DNA of 51,104 nt from an uncultured Eubacteriales bacterium (GCA_902785105.1 CACZXF010000006.1:1-51104); one strand, 5' to 3'. Positions 43,596-51,104 are shown, counted from the first letter of the stretch. Translations and numbers: made by a program. The notes: generated by a model from the sequence alone, not told the origin.

Positions 43596-45521
43596 ATGAT
43601 ACTGCTGACCCTTCAAAATATCTCCAAGTCCTTTGTCATGAACGAGGTGCTGCGGGACGTGAATCTGTCCCTGCAGGCCGGGTCCCGGATGGGGCTGGTG
43701 GGCGTGAACGGCAGCGGCAAGTCCACGCTGTTTCGCATCATCGCGGGACAGATGGAGCCCGATTCCGGTACGCTCTCGCTGATGAAGGGGGCCCGCGTGG
43801 GCATGCTGACCCAGGACGCCGATATCCAGTCCGACCTGACCATCCAGGAGGAGCTGGAGCGTGTGTTCGAGCCGGTTCGGGAGATGGAGGCGAAGCTGCG
43901 CCGCATGGAGGCGGACATGGCCGGGGTCCACGACGACCCCGAGACCTTCCGCCAGCTCTCCAACGCCTACACCCGCCTGATGGACCGCTTCGAGGACGCC
44001 GGCGGCTACGAGTGGCCCAGCCGCATACAGGGCGTGCTGGCCGGTCTGGGCTTCGCCCGCGGACGGGAAAACCAACCGGCAAGCAAGCTCTCCGGCGGTG
44101 AAAAGACCCGCCTTTGCCTGGCCCGTCTGCTGCTGACCCAGCCGGACCTGCTGATGCTGGACGAGCCCACCAACCATCTGGATTTAAAGAGTACCCAGTG
44201 GCTGGAGGATACGCTCAAGAAATACCGGGGTACCGTGCTGGTCATCAGCCACGACCGCTATTTCCTCAACTCCGTCTGCGACTGCATGGCGGAGCTGTCC
44301 ATGCGCCGCCTGACTCAGTATACCGGCAACTACGACCAGTTCGCCGTCCAGCGTCAGGCCAATCTGGAGCGCCAAATCAAGGAATACAAGCTGCAGCAGG
44401 CGGAAATAGCGAGACAGGAGGCCATCATCGCCCGGTACCGCATGTACAACCGGGAGAAGTCCATCAAGGCGGCGGAGAGCCGGGAGAAGCGCCTGGAAAA
44501 GCTGGAGCGCATCGAGAAGCCCGTCAGCGAGCAGAAGGTCCGCTTCAACTTCCAGGCCAGGCGGCGCACCGGCGACGATGTATTGATGCTGAAGGGGCTG
44601 CAGAAGGGCTTTGAAGGACGGATACTGTTTGAAAACCTGGACCTGCACCTCCGCGCCGGGGACCGGGTGGCTATCATCGGCCCCAACGGCGTGGGCAAGT
44701 CTACGCTGCTGAACATCGTCGCGGGCAAGCTCCCCGCCGACAAGGGTAACGTTATATTCGGTTCCAACGTGGATGTGGGTTACTACGACCAGCAGCAGGC
44801 CCAGCTCCACCCGGAGAAAGATGTATTAAATGAAATCTGGGACGACTTCCCCCGCCTGGAAGTGGACCGCGTCCGCGGTGTGCTGGCGCTGTTCCTGCTG
44901 ACCGGCGACGACGTGTTCCAGAAGGTGGGCACCCTCTCCGGCGGCGAGCGCGGCCGCGTGGCGCTGGCGAAGCTGATGCTCAAACAGGACAACTTGCTGC
45001 TGCTGGACGAGCCCACCAACCACCTGGACATGGATAGCCGGGAGGTATTGGAGGCCGCGCTGGACGACTTCGACGGCACGCTGCTGACCGTCAGCCACGA
45101 CCGCTATTTCATCAACAAGGTCGCCACAAGAGTGGTCGAGATGACCCCGGAGGGCGCTCGCGAATACCTCGGCAATTACGACAACTACCTCGAAAAGAAG
45201 CGCCTTGAGGAGGCCGGCATCGAGGAGGCCGCCGCCCAGGGCGGCATGACCCGCACCCAGCAGGACAAGGAAAAACGCATGAAGCGCCTGCAAAAGGAGT
45301 CTGCCAAGGCTCTCAGGCAGAAGCTCGCCCAGGCCGAGGCCGACATCGCCGCCACTGAGGACCTCATAGCAAAGCTGGAATCAGACATGGGCCTCCCTGA
45401 AATCTACTCCAATCCCGCCGAATCGGCCCGCGTTGCCCGGGAACATAAGGACGCCCAGGCGAAGCTGGATGCCCTCTACGAGGACTGGGAGGAACTCAGC
45501 GAGGCCGTGGCCGCATTATAA
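43596..45521 (+). CDS. ABC-F family ATPase
   Basis: 641 residues with two ABC domains and no membrane helices. Domain 1 has GVNGSGKST near residue 36, LSGGEKTRLCLARLLL and LDEPTNHLD. The linker (about 235-315) is a charged helical pair. Domain 2 has GPNGVGKST near residue 360, LSGGERGRVALAKLML and LLDEPTNHLDM. A C-terminal coiled coil (about 550-635) matches the Uup/YfmR type. ABC-F proteins bind the ribosomal E site and relieve stalls; some give antibiotic resistance. The length and C-terminal coil favour a housekeeping ribosome-rescue factor. GAGG lies eight bases before the ATG. Confidence 0.93.
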   Translation: MILLTLQNISKSFVMNEVLRDVNLSLQAGSRMGLVGVNGSGKSTLFRIIAGQMEPDSGTLSLMKGARVGMLTQDADIQSDLTIQEELERVFEPVREMEAKLRRMEADMAGVHDDPETFRQLSNAYTRLMDRFEDAGGYEWPSRIQGVLAGLGFARGRENQPASKLSGGEKTRLCLARLLLTQPDLLMLDEPTNHLDLKSTQWLEDTLKKYRGTVLVISHDRYFLNSVCDCMAELSMRRLTQYTGNYDQFAVQRQANLERQIKEYKLQQAEIARQEAIIARYRMYNREKSIKAAESREKRLEKLERIEKPVSEQKVRFNFQARRRTGDDVLMLKGLQKGFEGRILFENLDLHLRAGDRVAIIGPNGVGKSTLLNIVAGKLPADKGNVIFGSNVDVGYYDQQQAQLHPEKDVLNEIWDDFPRLEVDRVRGVLALFLLTGDDVFQKVGTLSGGERGRVALAKLMLKQDNLLLLDEPTNHLDMDSREVLEAALDDFDGTLLTVSHDRYFINKVATRVVEMTPEGAREYLGNYDNYLEKKRLEEAGIEEAAAQGGMTRTQQDKEKRMKRLQKESAKALRQKLAQAEADIAATEDLIAKLESDMGLPEIYSNPAESARVAREHKDAQAKLDALYEDWEELSEAVAAL

Positions 45522-45526
45522 TAAAA

Positions 45527-45554
45527 CGAGGGAACGACATTTGTCGTTCCCTCG
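45527..45554. terminator. Bidirectional terminator between ABC-F gene and yebC
   Basis: CGAGGGAACGACA (45527-45539) pairs with TGTCGTTCCCTCG (45542-45554) around a two-base loop. On the minus strand it is followed by TTTTATTA, a good T-tract for yebC; on the plus strand the tract is weaker. Confidence 0.85.
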
Positions 45555-45569
45555 CAGTTGTTATAGGTT

Positions 45570-46322
45570 TCAGTCGTCCTCGTCCTCATCCTCGGGCAGC
45601 TCTGCGTCGTGGTAGACGTTCTCGGTGTCGTCGTACTCCTCCAGCCAGTCCAGCAGGCGGGTGACCTTCTGCACGCTCTCCTCGTCCGGCAGGGCGGTGG
45701 TGGTGGTGGGGATCATGGCGCGCTCGGCGGACAGGAAGGTGCAGCCGGCGTTCTCCAGATTGTCGCGCACGGTGGAGAAGTCGTCGGGGGCGGTGTAGAT
45801 CACGGCGGAATCCTCGTTGTACTCCACGTCGTCCGCGCCGGCATCCAGGGCCAGCATGGTCAGCTCGTCCTCGTCCATCCCCTTGGAGTTGTCGATGACG
45901 ATGACGCCCTTGCGCTCAAACTTCCAGGACACGCAGCCCGAAGCGCCCAGGGAGCCGCCGCACTTGTCGAAGATGTGGCGCACCTCGCTGGCGGTGCGGT
46001 TCAGGTTGTCGGTGACGATCTCCACGATGACGGCTACGCCGCAGGGCGCATAGCCCTCGTAGGTGACCTCCTTGTAGTTGGCGGACTCACCTTCGCCGGC
46101 GGCCTTCTTGATGGAGCGCTGGATGTTGTCATTGGGCATGTTGGCCGCTTTCGCCTTGGCGATGACGTCCTTCAGCTTGCTGTTCAGCGCGGGGTCGGCG
46201 CTGCCGCCGGTCTTGACGGCGATGACGATCTCACGACCGATCTTCGTAAAGATCTTGCCCTTCGCGGCATCCGTCTTGGCCTTCTTATTTTTGATGGTTG
46301 ACCATTTGTTATGTCCGGACAT
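45570..46322 (-). CDS. yebC: YebC/PmpR family protein
   Basis: About 250 residues. The ATG at 46322 follows GGGAGG by seven bases and gives the family start MSGHNKWSTIKNKKAKTDA. KIFTKIGREI near residue 25 and GYAPCGVAVIVE near residue 93 are hallmark stretches. The acidic C-terminal tail (DEDEDD) is unusual but short. Proteins of this family act as transcription regulators or, as shown for close relatives, help ribosomes translate proline runs. A TTGACG-N18-TATCAT promoter precedes it. Confidence 0.96.
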   Translation of the reverse strand: MSGHNKWSTIKNKKAKTDAAKGKIFTKIGREIVIAVKTGGSADPALNSKLKDVIAKAKAANMPNDNIQRSIKKAAGEGESANYKEVTYEGYAPCGVAVIVEIVTDNLNRTASEVRHIFDKCGGSLGASGCVSWKFERKGVIVIDNSKGMDEDELTMLALDAGADDVEYNEDSAVIYTAPDDFSTVRDNLENAGCTFLSAERAMIPTTTTALPDEESVQKVTRLLDWLEEYDDTENVYHDAELPEDEDEDD

Positions 46323-46353
46323 GGACAATCCCTCCCAGTATACGAATGGATAT

Positions 46354-46383
46354 ATGATAACACAAAAGGGCTGGCACCGTCAA
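46354..46383 (-). promoter_or_regulatory. Promoter of yebC
   Basis: On the minus strand, TTGACG (46378-46383), an 18-base spacer and TATCAT (46354-46359), 31 bases before the start. Confidence 0.6.
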
Positions 46384-46439
46384 GAATTTGCGCGTATAAT
46401 TAGCATAGTTTACAGCTTTTTGTTAACAGGAGGCGCGAT

Positions 46440-47051
46440 ATGGCGACGATCACCGGCATTGAGATCGATAGGGGGACGGTCAGCGTCTACGCGGACGGGG
46501 CGCTGGCAATGAAGCTCAAAAAGGTCTATTTCGACCGCCAGCCCTTAAAGGAGGGCGACGAGGTCGACATCGAGGTATGGGAAAACCGCCTCGCCCCTGC
46601 CCAGTTCAACGACGCCTGGGAGGCGGCGCTCACCAGCCTGGACCGCTCCGCCCGGACGGAGAAGGAGCTGCGCGCGTCCCTCAAACGCCGGGGCTACGTG
46701 GCCCCCGTCATCGACGCCGTAGCTGAACGCCTCAAGGAGACCGGCCTCATCGACGACGCCCGCTACGCCGAACGCATGGCGGAGCTTCAAGCCCAGAAGC
46801 CCGTGGGCCTCTACGCCTTCAAGCGCAAGCTGATGTCCAAGGGCATCGCCGAGGACGATGCCGCCGAGGCCCTCGCCGCCTTCGATGAGGACCAGCAGCG
46901 GGACGCCTGCCTCGAAGCTGCCCGCCGCCTCTTTCGCAAATACGAAGCCCTGCCGCCTCGTGAGAGCAGGGCCAAGCTCTCCCAGGCCCTCGCCCGCCGC
47001 GGCTTCGGCTGGGACGCCATCGAGAGCGCGGTGGAGCAGCTTTTTGAGTAA
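46440..47051 (+). CDS. recX: Regulatory protein RecX
   Basis: 203 residues, usual RecX length. Three-helix RecX repeats are visible: LTSLDRSARTEKELRASLKRRGY near residue 65, the central LIDDARYAERMAE near residue 102, and KPVGLYAFKRKLMSKGIAEDDA near residue 120. RecX limits RecA filament growth. AGGAGG lies seven bases before the ATG. No recA is in the window. A composite palindromic element follows directly. Confidence 0.92.
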   Translation: MATITGIEIDRGTVSVYADGALAMKLKKVYFDRQPLKEGDEVDIEVWENRLAPAQFNDAWEAALTSLDRSARTEKELRASLKRRGYVAPVIDAVAERLKETGLIDDARYAERMAELQAQKPVGLYAFKRKLMSKGIAEDDAAEALAAFDEDQQRDACLEAARRLFRKYEALPPRESRAKLSQALARRGFGWDAIESAVEQLFE

Positions 47052-47059
47052 TATTGTGT

Positions 47060-47231
47060 CGATAAACAGGGATTTGAGGGAGACGAACCTCTCAGTCACG
47101 CTTCGCGTGACAGCTCCCCTTAAAAGGGGAGCCAAGAAGAATGGTCCCTCCTTGGCTCCCCCTTTGGGGGAGCTGTCAGCGAAGCTGACTGAGAGGGTCG
47201 TAACCCTTCCCCGACAAATTCCAATTTATCG
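47060..47231. repeat. Composite palindromic element 8 (outer repeats plus palindrome C)
   Basis: The outer ends CGATAAACAGGGATTT and AAATTCCAATTTATCG are among the best preserved in the window. Inside (about 47089-47196) is palindrome C: CTCTCAGTCACGC with GCTGACTGAGAG, and nested AGCTCCCC/GGGGAGCT and GGGGAGCCAAG/CTTGGCTCCCC pairs. It lies between the convergent recX and HD genes. Confidence 0.85.
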
Positions 47232-47789
47232 TCCTGCCTCGATCTTCTCCTCCGTCTCCTGCCGTATGGCGGCACGGAGGCGCTGCATGTAGTCGGAGAA
47301 GGCCACGCGGTCGTAGGCGTAGGTGCGGTTCAATTCGTATTCATGAGGTTCCCAGGTGGCGATGTCGGACTCGTTGTGCTGGATCACCGCCTCCAGGCTG
47401 TCCATAGCCTTGTAGATCTTGGCCTCCAGGGTCTGTCGGGCGCTCATCTCTTCATATAAGGCGCACATTTCGGAGCAAAATGGTTCGGGCAGCGTGCTCA
47501 CCCATTGATACAGCAGCTCTTCCTCTTTTTGTTCATCGGCTTCCTGTTTTTTAAATACGGGAATGTCGCCAGTGAAGCACTCCCCCAAATCATGTATCAG
47601 GCACATCTTGTATACCTTTTCCATGTCCGCCTCGGGGTATTCGTCGGACACGAAGTAAGCCATCAGCGTCATCCGCCAACTGTGCTCGGCGACGCTCTCC
47701 CGGCGGCCGCCGGAGGTATAGCAGTGGCGCATGGTGTCCTTCAATCGCTCGGCGACGTGCATGGCGTTCAGCAGCTCTTCCGGCCTCAT
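47226..47789 (-). CDS. HD-domain 5'-deoxynucleotidase (YfbR/HDDC2-like)
   Basis: 187 residues. The HD metal site is seen as AEHSW (H36), then LIHDLGE (H66, D67, E70). MRHCYTSGGRRESVAEHSW is typical of YfbR/HDDC2 proteins, which remove phosphate from deoxynucleoside 5'-monophosphates. It lies three bases downstream of thyX, with its GGAGG inside the end of thyX, so the two form an operon. In E. coli YfbR serves a salvage route from dCMP towards thymidylate, which fits the pairing. Its last bases overlap the right end of palindromic element 8. Confidence 0.85.
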   Translation of the reverse strand: MRPEELLNAMHVAERLKDTMRHCYTSGGRRESVAEHSWRMTLMAYFVSDEYPEADMEKVYKMCLIHDLGECFTGDIPVFKKQEADEQKEEELLYQWVSTLPEPFCSEMCALYEEMSARQTLEAKIYKAMDSLEAVIQHNESDIATWEPHEYELNRTYAYDRVAFSDYMQRLRAAIRQETEEKIEAGR

Positions 47790-47792
47790 GTA

Positions 47793-49097
47793 TTACTCCT
47801 CCCCGGTCATCCTTTTGTAGGGTTTTCCGCAGCTCATCTTCCCCTCGGGACAGGGCCCGTAGACGCAGCTCGGCCCAATGCGGCCGTAAAGCTCCGGCTC
47901 CAGCGGGCGTAGCTTTTCCAGCATCCGCCACGCCACCCCCCGGATCTCCCACTGGGCCCGGCGACAGGTGCGCAGCTTCATAAAGTGGATCAGCTCCCGC
48001 AGGTTCATGGAGATCATCAGGTCGATCTGATGTCCGCTGAGGGCGAAGTAGGACAGGTTTTCCATGGACATGCCCAGCGCCAGCGCCTCTCCCGCCGCAA
48101 GCCCCTGTGCCTCAAAGGCGCGGCGATAGATGACCTCCGCCTCCGAGTTGGCCTTTATCGTCTCCGGCAGTACATAGTCCCCGTCGCAAAGCCCCCGCGC
48201 CACTGGCGGTACCAATAGAGACACCATGCGATGGCGTGTGAAGTGGGTCACGCAGGCCAGCGAGACCCGCTGAATGCGGAAGGTATAATGCAGCATTTCC
48301 AGTTCCCGCGGCCGGGCGTCGATGAAGCCGTTCTGCTCTGGTGAGCGTCCGGTAAACGCATACAATTTATTGAGAAACCCTTCGACATCCTTCGGCGCGT
48401 CCAGCAATTCGGCGTCGCCCTCCTGATTCGTGCCCAGTTGAACAGCCTTTGGCAGCGGCATAGGGGAGTAGCTCGGATAGCGGGCCGCCTCGGCCTCGAT
48501 CACGCCGGGATAGAGTCCGTCAAACTGCGCCTTCAACTGTTCGCCCAGCGATTCGATCTCCGGGAAGCCTTTCCCGCGCCCGTAGAGCATGGCGCAGATC
48601 AGCGCGATCAGTTCCCTTGCGTTGACGGTCATGTAGAAATTGCTCCGCAGACAGTAGGGCAGTACAAAGCGGGCGTCCTCCCTGGGCACGCCCATATCGA
48701 GCAGCGCCTTGTAATCCTCAAACCGCGCCGCCATGGTCTTGTCATACAGCGCCTTCTGTTCCTCCGTCAGCCCTTCTGGACAGACCCACCCCGCCGCGCC
48801 GAAATCCACATAGCGGCGGGATTTCACTGTGAAGGAGGCCAGCCGGCATTCGATGACGAACTGCTCCACCAGCACCGAGACATCGTTGAAGGCGATGGTC
48901 AGCGTCTGATGCTCGATGACGGACTTGTGCCCGGAGGACAGCACCTTTTTCAGCAAATTCAGATCCCGCTCGTCCCCCAGGCTCTTCTCATAGATATCCA
49001 TGGCCGTCCCCTGCTGGGTCGATATCCGCGCCGAAGCCGCCGCCGTCCGCAGGGCTGTCTTATTTTCATGTATGATGATGGCTTTTGAATGGTTCAT
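47793..49097 (-). CDS. thyX: Double-domain flavin-dependent thymidylate synthase (ThyX-like)
   Basis: 434 residues, nearly twice a normal ThyX (about 220-250). The ATG at 49097 follows GGAAGG; the upstream ATG is out of context. Two ThyX folds lie in tandem. The first (about 50-175) has VIEHQTLTIAF, then ECRLAS and SRRY (83-96) where RHRxxS...SxRY is expected, and TVNARELI. The second (about 260-400) has RHRMVS (288-293) but no SxRY, and NLRELIHFMKLR with RAQWEIR (380-386). It ends with a Cys cluster, CVYGPCPEGKMSC. The canonical motif is thus divided between halves. ThyX methylates dUMP with methylene-tetrahydrofolate and FAD. No thyA is seen. Activity is probable but not certain. Confidence 0.85.
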   Translation of the reverse strand: MNHSKAIIIHENKTALRTAAASARISTQQGTAMDIYEKSLGDERDLNLLKKVLSSGHKSVIEHQTLTIAFNDVSVLVEQFVIECRLASFTVKSRRYVDFGAAGWVCPEGLTEEQKALYDKTMAARFEDYKALLDMGVPREDARFVLPYCLRSNFYMTVNARELIALICAMLYGRGKGFPEIESLGEQLKAQFDGLYPGVIEAEAARYPSYSPMPLPKAVQLGTNQEGDAELLDAPKDVEGFLNKLYAFTGRSPEQNGFIDARPRELEMLHYTFRIQRVSLACVTHFTRHRMVSLLVPPVARGLCDGDYVLPETIKANSEAEVIYRRAFEAQGLAAGEALALGMSMENLSYFALSGHQIDLMISMNLRELIHFMKLRTCRRAQWEIRGVAWRMLEKLRPLEPELYGRIGPSCVYGPCPEGKMSCGKPYKRMTGEE

Positions 49098-49125
49098 GTC
49101 GCACCTTCCTATCCATATTGCGCTC

Positions 49126-49134
49126 ATTATAGCA
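49126..49134 (-). promoter_or_regulatory. Extended -10 promoter of thyX
   Basis: The minus strand reads TGCTATAAT (TATAAT at 49126-49131), an extended -10 box 28 bases before the thyX start. No good -35 box is visible, which fits the extended type. Confidence 0.55.
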
Positions 49135-49163
49135 TATTTCTATCTGTTCGTCCATAATAATCC

Positions 49164-49190
49164 AACCTTTTTCCATACCTTCGCGTCTAA
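49164..49190 (+). promoter_or_regulatory. Putative ECF-type autoregulated promoter
   Basis: AACC (49164-49167), 16 bases, then CGTCTAA (49184-49190) matches the usual ECF promoter form (AAC at -35, CGTC at -10). It stands before the ECF sigma gene, so autoregulation is likely. The perfect palindrome TGTACCGGTACA (49195-49206) covers the expected transcription start. Confidence 0.65.
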
Positions 49191-49219
49191 CGGGTGTACC
49201 GGTACAAGGAGTGATGGAC

Positions 49220-49687
49220 ATGACCCAAGCGGACTTTGCGTGCCGCGTGCTGGCCTGTGAACGAAGGCTGTACCGCATCGCGTACACGATGCTTCGCAAT
49301 GAAGCGGATTGTGAAGACGCGGTACAGGAAGCGTTGCTTCGGGCCTGGTCGCGGCTGGGGACGCTGCGCGAGGAGGCATATTTTGAAACATGGCTGATCC
49401 GCATATTGATCAACCAGTGCAAGACCCTCTACCGCAGACGTCCGCTCGACGTGGAGCTTGTGAACGACAGCGTGATGGGTTCTGAGGATGGCCATTCGCC
49501 GCTCCTGGAGACGCTGGAAGACCTGCCCCCAAAGCCCCGGATCGCCATTGAACTGCATTACATTGAAGGCTATAACGTGAAGGAATGTGCCCGCATACTG
49601 AGCGTCCCGGAGGGCACCGTCAAATGGCGGCTGCATCAGGGTCGCAGGCTGCTGGCACAGGCCATGAGAGAGGAGGCCGAATTATGA
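49220..49687 (+). CDS. ECF RNA polymerase sigma factor
   Basis: About 155 residues. The ATG at 49220 lies eight bases after AAGGAG; the GTG and ATG at 49211 and 49214 are too close. Region 2 has RIAYTMLRNEADCEDAVQEA near residue 20 and WLIRILINQCK. Region 4 has a helix-turn-helix, GYNVKECARILSVPEGTVKW near residue 118. It directs RNA polymerase to a small regulon, probably under stress at the envelope. Its stop overlaps the next gene (ATGA), which should encode its membrane regulator. An ECF-type promoter precedes it. Confidence 0.93.
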   Translation: MTQADFACRVLACERRLYRIAYTMLRNEADCEDAVQEALLRAWSRLGTLREEAYFETWLIRILINQCKTLYRRRPLDVELVNDSVMGSEDGHSPLLETLEDLPPKPRIAIELHYIEGYNVKECARILSVPEGTVKWRLHQGRRLLAQAMREEAEL

Positions 49688-50967
49688 AGCGTTTTTCTGA
49701 CCCGTTTCCCCCGACGCCCGAGCGCTTTCACCGGCAGGTGGAAAGGACGCTCATGTCGCTGAATGAAACAGCTCATGCTGAGAAACATATCATCCCCAAG
49801 ACCACCCTGCTGGCGGCTGTCCTGGCCGTCGTTCTGATGCTGTCGGCGGTAGCTGGCGTGGTGGGCAATTCACGGCTGAAGGACGCGTTGAACGGGAATC
49901 ACGCGGGAGAAGTCGCGGCGCTGATAGGAGAGGTCCACGCCGCGAGCGGTTCACCTGTCTCTGAAGCAGGCATTAATCTCTCCATTGATGAGCTCTTCTG
50001 GGGAGATGATGATCTGTTTATCACTTGCTCACTTTCCGTGCCGGAGGGGGAGAATTACCTGATAGCGATGTACAACCCAACACTGAACGGACAGCGGCTT
50101 GAATACAATGCCATGGGTTGGGTGCAGAGCAAGTTTTTTGACCAGTCGGAAAACAGGGTGCTGTTGCTTGGAGGAAGACATGGGTTGCAGTGTACCGAGC
50201 TTTTGACCTTCAAACTGGATCCGATGTTTTGCAGACAGCGGGACAATCATCTTCACCTCCGAGTCGCGTTTATGAAAACCGCATACGATTTTCCGGGAAC
50301 AGCCGATTTTGGAGGCTTGTTTGAATCGGTGGAATATGCGACGCTCAATCCCGACGCGGAATGGCTTTTCCAACAGCGTGATGCTGATACAAACGCCATG
50401 CTCCGCGCTATCCAGATGGCACGAGGAACGGATGATGTTCTCACTGTTGAAGCGCTTTGCGGCACAGGATACGCGGAAATGGCTGCTGAACGCGAGATCG
50501 ATCTGAATTTCGACGCCTCCAGTCTCGATCAAACCGCTTTCAATGATGTGGCCGAGCACGACTTCGATTTTGACGGCCTGCATCTGCATGTAGATGAATT
50601 CCGCCTGACCCACACGGGAGTATCCATACGCTATACGATCACCGCACCGACGGGAGAGGAGAAGCGCCTCAATGCGTATGTGAATGCCTGCGAGGTCCTG
50701 TCCTTCTGTACCCCCGAAGGAAAGCCCATCGGAATGATCCTCGACGAAAGCGGGAGCGGCGGTATGCAGCATACAGCGGAGGGGAGACCGTATTTTGTGG
50801 CGAGTCTGGATGTATCGGCCTTCATACCGTTGGCCGACCTGCGACAGATCGTCCTCGCCCCGGTGGAGTATCCCGACGATGAGCAGGGCAATCAGCTGCC
50901 GCCGATATACGACATGGAGCGCGCGATAACGCTGCCCCCGATTTCCACAGTAGGAACAAGCTTTTGA
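49684..50967 (+). CDS. Membrane partner of the ECF sigma factor (DUF4179-like, probable anti-sigma)
   Basis: About 427 residues. The ATG at 49684 overlaps the sigma stop codon. A short cytoplasmic segment (1-35; FPPTPERFHRQVERTLM) leads to one membrane helix (about 40-60) and a large extracellular part (61-427) of beta character, with INLSIDELFWGDDDLFITCS near residue 97. This is the architecture of Firmicutes proteins such as DUF4179 members encoded next to ECF sigma factors. Restraint of the sigma factor is inferred from position and topology; no zinc anti-sigma motif is seen. A terminator follows ten bases after the stop. Confidence 0.75.
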   Translation: MKRFSDPFPPTPERFHRQVERTLMSLNETAHAEKHIIPKTTLLAAVLAVVLMLSAVAGVVGNSRLKDALNGNHAGEVAALIGEVHAASGSPVSEAGINLSIDELFWGDDDLFITCSLSVPEGENYLIAMYNPTLNGQRLEYNAMGWVQSKFFDQSENRVLLLGGRHGLQCTELLTFKLDPMFCRQRDNHLHLRVAFMKTAYDFPGTADFGGLFESVEYATLNPDAEWLFQQRDADTNAMLRAIQMARGTDDVLTVEALCGTGYAEMAAEREIDLNFDASSLDQTAFNDVAEHDFDFDGLHLHVDEFRLTHTGVSIRYTITAPTGEEKRLNAYVNACEVLSFCTPEGKPIGMILDESGSGGMQHTAEGRPYFVASLDVSAFIPLADLRQIVLAPVEYPDDEQGNQLPPIYDMERAITLPPISTVGTSF

Positions 50968-50976
50968 ATGAATGTA

Positions 50977-51003
50977 AAAGGGACGCCGACCGGCGTCCCT
51001 TTG
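50977..51003 (+). terminator. Intrinsic terminator after the ECF operon (intron target)
   Basis: AAAGGGACGCCG (50977-50988) pairs with CGGCGTCCCTTT (50991-51002), a 12-bp stem with a two-base loop. The group II intron begins a few bases after it. Confidence 0.85.
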
Positions 51004-51008
51004 AAATG

Positions 51009-51104
51009 GTGTGCCGGGCATGGCACACATCTAACCGGTGAGAGTCCGGTCGCGGGTATTTACCGCCAAGCGTAGCGAACCGCAAGCCGTTGGTGGCGAC
51101 GCCA
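51009..51104 (+). mobile_element. Group II intron (class IIC-like), 5' end, truncated by window edge
   Basis: From 51009 the sequence reads GTGTGCCGGGCATGGCACAC, then TCTAACCGGTGAGAGTCCGG and later GGTGGCGACGCC. This follows the 5' end and domain I of class IIC introns (compare the Oceanobacillus intron, GUGUGCCCGGCAUGGGUGC). It begins six bases after an intrinsic terminator stem, the preferred target of this class. Only the first 96 bases are present; the maturase gene is beyond the edge. Confidence 0.85.

Noticed and set aside
44000-45521. ABC-F protein considered as an antibiotic resistance factor
   Set aside because: Length and C-terminal coiled coil fit housekeeping Uup/YfmR-type proteins, and there is no leader peptide or attenuator as usual for resistance ABC-F genes.

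Overview
The window looks like a chromosomal contig from a moderately G+C-rich member of the Firmicutes, probably an uncultured gut-type Clostridia. The grounds are strong GGAGG ribosome-binding sites, several TTG starts (lepA, tex, a lamin-tail protein, an rRNA-type methyltransferase), a CtsR operator on clpB, an ECF sigma/membrane-regulator pair of Firmicutes type, and TPP riboswitches with intrinsic terminators. Both ends lie inside group II introns of class IIC type: a 3' end with domains V and VI at 1-147 and a 5' end from 51009. The contig therefore probably stops where a multicopy intron broke the assembly. No tRNA, rRNA, CRISPR array or integrase was seen.

Layout: (1) 150-440, a small SH3b protein with a double-glycine leader. 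(2) 752-3749, the housekeeping genes lepA and hemW. (3) 3743-25168, one long same-strand envelope locus: a membrane-anchored PIG-L-type deacetylase, a CotH-family kinase with three lamin-tail domains, a VTC polyphosphate-polymerase domain protein, a DUF4956 membrane protein, a kinase-less lamin-tail membrane protein, and two giant paralogous secreted proteins (2789 and 1738 residues). These giants carry BspA-type leucine-rich repeats, MBG/YDG-like repeats, an unusual Cys motif, acidic tails and a shared C-terminal domain. A membrane-tethered sigma-like protein (25406-26197) faces this locus. (4) 26287-28718, an FGGY kinase, a small membrane protein apparently made from a leaderless mRNA, and a divergent XRE regulator. 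(5) 28726-32086, two TPP riboswitches and a thiamine/precursor ABC uptake operon. (6) 32487-34678, lysR-surE-CYTH. (7) 34876-47051, clpB, a DMT transporter, MscS channel, tex, methyltransferase, DUF3267 zincin, ABC-F, yebC and recX. (8) 47226-49097, an HD nucleotidase and a double-domain ThyX. (9) 49220-50967, an ECF sigma factor and its membrane partner, followed by a terminator and the intron.

The strongest candidate for an undescribed system is region 3. It combines an extracytoplasmic Fam20C/CotH-type kinase, a polyphosphate polymerase domain, a polytopic membrane protein and very large Ser- and Glu/Asp-rich surface proteins that could be kinase targets. A second theme is a family of small intergenic elements with shared imperfect terminal inverted repeats (about 22 bp) that carry three unrelated inner palindromes, at eight or more sites. 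Functions are inferred from recognisable motifs only; no database search was possible.
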